DNA from: Paragonimus westermani
Lineage: Eukaryota; Platyhelminthes; Trematoda; Plagiorchiida; Troglotrematidae
NCBI GenBank assembly: GCA_008508345.1
Contig: QNGE01000143.1
Location: 235,085 to 299,084 of the forward strand
Length of the DNA: 64,000 nucleotides
Reading direction: 5' to 3'
The notes below the pieces were generated by a model. The model was not told the origin of the DNA. It did not search any database and worked only from the letters and a program-made list of their open reading frames with translations. Shown piece after piece: positions 63,700-64,000 of the stretch; positions within the stretch are counted from its first letter, which is position 1; the number at the start of each line of letters is the position of its first letter. The position numbers and the translations under genes are program-made.

Positions 63700-64000
63700 T
63701 AACTGAAAATATGTCGCCGTCACGGTGAGACTGGACCTTGACGTGATGTGACGGCTTGCGAATCTCGATGACCTCTTGGGCGAAACTGGACAGAGTTACT
63801 CATACCAGGTAGGCCAACAGGTAGAGGTCTGACAAGCCACAGTCTCTTGGTCCTCCAGGTTGGGGGTTGGAAGATGGTTGGCATCTCTTCCTGAAAAACG
63901 TACCATTTCTGGTACACCGCCACCCACCCGCTGCCTTGCGGTACAGGCTTTTGAGCCAAAGGCTTTGGTTGAGAACCCTAATCGTTCTCCTGTCTAGGTC
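63700..64000 (-). mobile_element. GC-rich, probably transposon-derived block cut by the window edge
   Basis: GC content rises to about 52-57% in the counted lines, against about 40% for the window. The minus strand is open for 79 codons (63720-63959), rich in Pro, Arg and Trp. Several small hairpins lie close together (GTACCA-TTTC-TGGTAC near 63900, CCGC/GCGG near 63930). Together this looks like the structured, GC-rich 5' or 3' part of a multicopy retroelement. No reverse transcriptase motif falls inside the window, so the class is open. Confidence 0.35.

Overview
The window looks like a gene-poor stretch of an animal nuclear genome, AT-rich (about 40% GC by eye). The best guess is a parasitic flatworm, probably a trematode. 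The reasons are indirect: an intron-free, divergent rhodopsin-type receptor of a style common in flatworms, very low gene density, and a tRNA-derived SINE family carrying a hammerhead ribozyme. Such an element is established for the SM-alpha family of Schistosoma. Another invertebrate is not excluded, because hammerhead-bearing small retroelements are widespread.

Only one gene is firmly supported: a 451-residue class A G-protein-coupled receptor on the minus strand at 29720-31075. Every other open frame is at most about 131 codons. By my rough estimate (one stop per about 17 codons per frame over 64 kb) a handful of that size is expected by chance. None shows a family motif, so they are not annotated as genes. 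Small spliced exons cannot be excluded.

The most interesting content is repetitive. At least eight copies of one tRNA-headed SINE of about 250-300 bp lie at 12.6, 12.9, 17.0, 23.5(-), 23.8, 25.1, 42.7(-) and 43.1 kb. The copy at 43.1 kb contains a complete type I hammerhead ribozyme (43250-43294) with all core residues, a 6-bp stem I, a 5-bp stem II and a minimal 2-bp stem III (or an 8-nt palindrome that could pair between two molecules). Four other copies keep recognisable ribozyme relics. Their stem III base pair covaries, which argues for past selection on the structure. Two pairs of copies are arranged head-to-head, and one pair is in tandem.

Layout: 1-9.3 kb, unassigned sequence; 9.3-10.7 kb, a GC-richer decayed coding relic with a possible Harbinger-like transposase segment; 12.6-13.1 kb, tandem SINEs; 17.0, 23.5-24.1 and 25.1 kb, further SINEs; 29.7-31.1 kb, the receptor; 42.7-43.3 kb, a head-to-head SINE pair with the intact ribozyme; 57.98 kb, a 26-bp inverted repeat with an AT-rich loop; 63.7-64 kb, a GC-rich, probably transposon-derived block cut by the window edge. 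The long intervals between contain no gene I can support.
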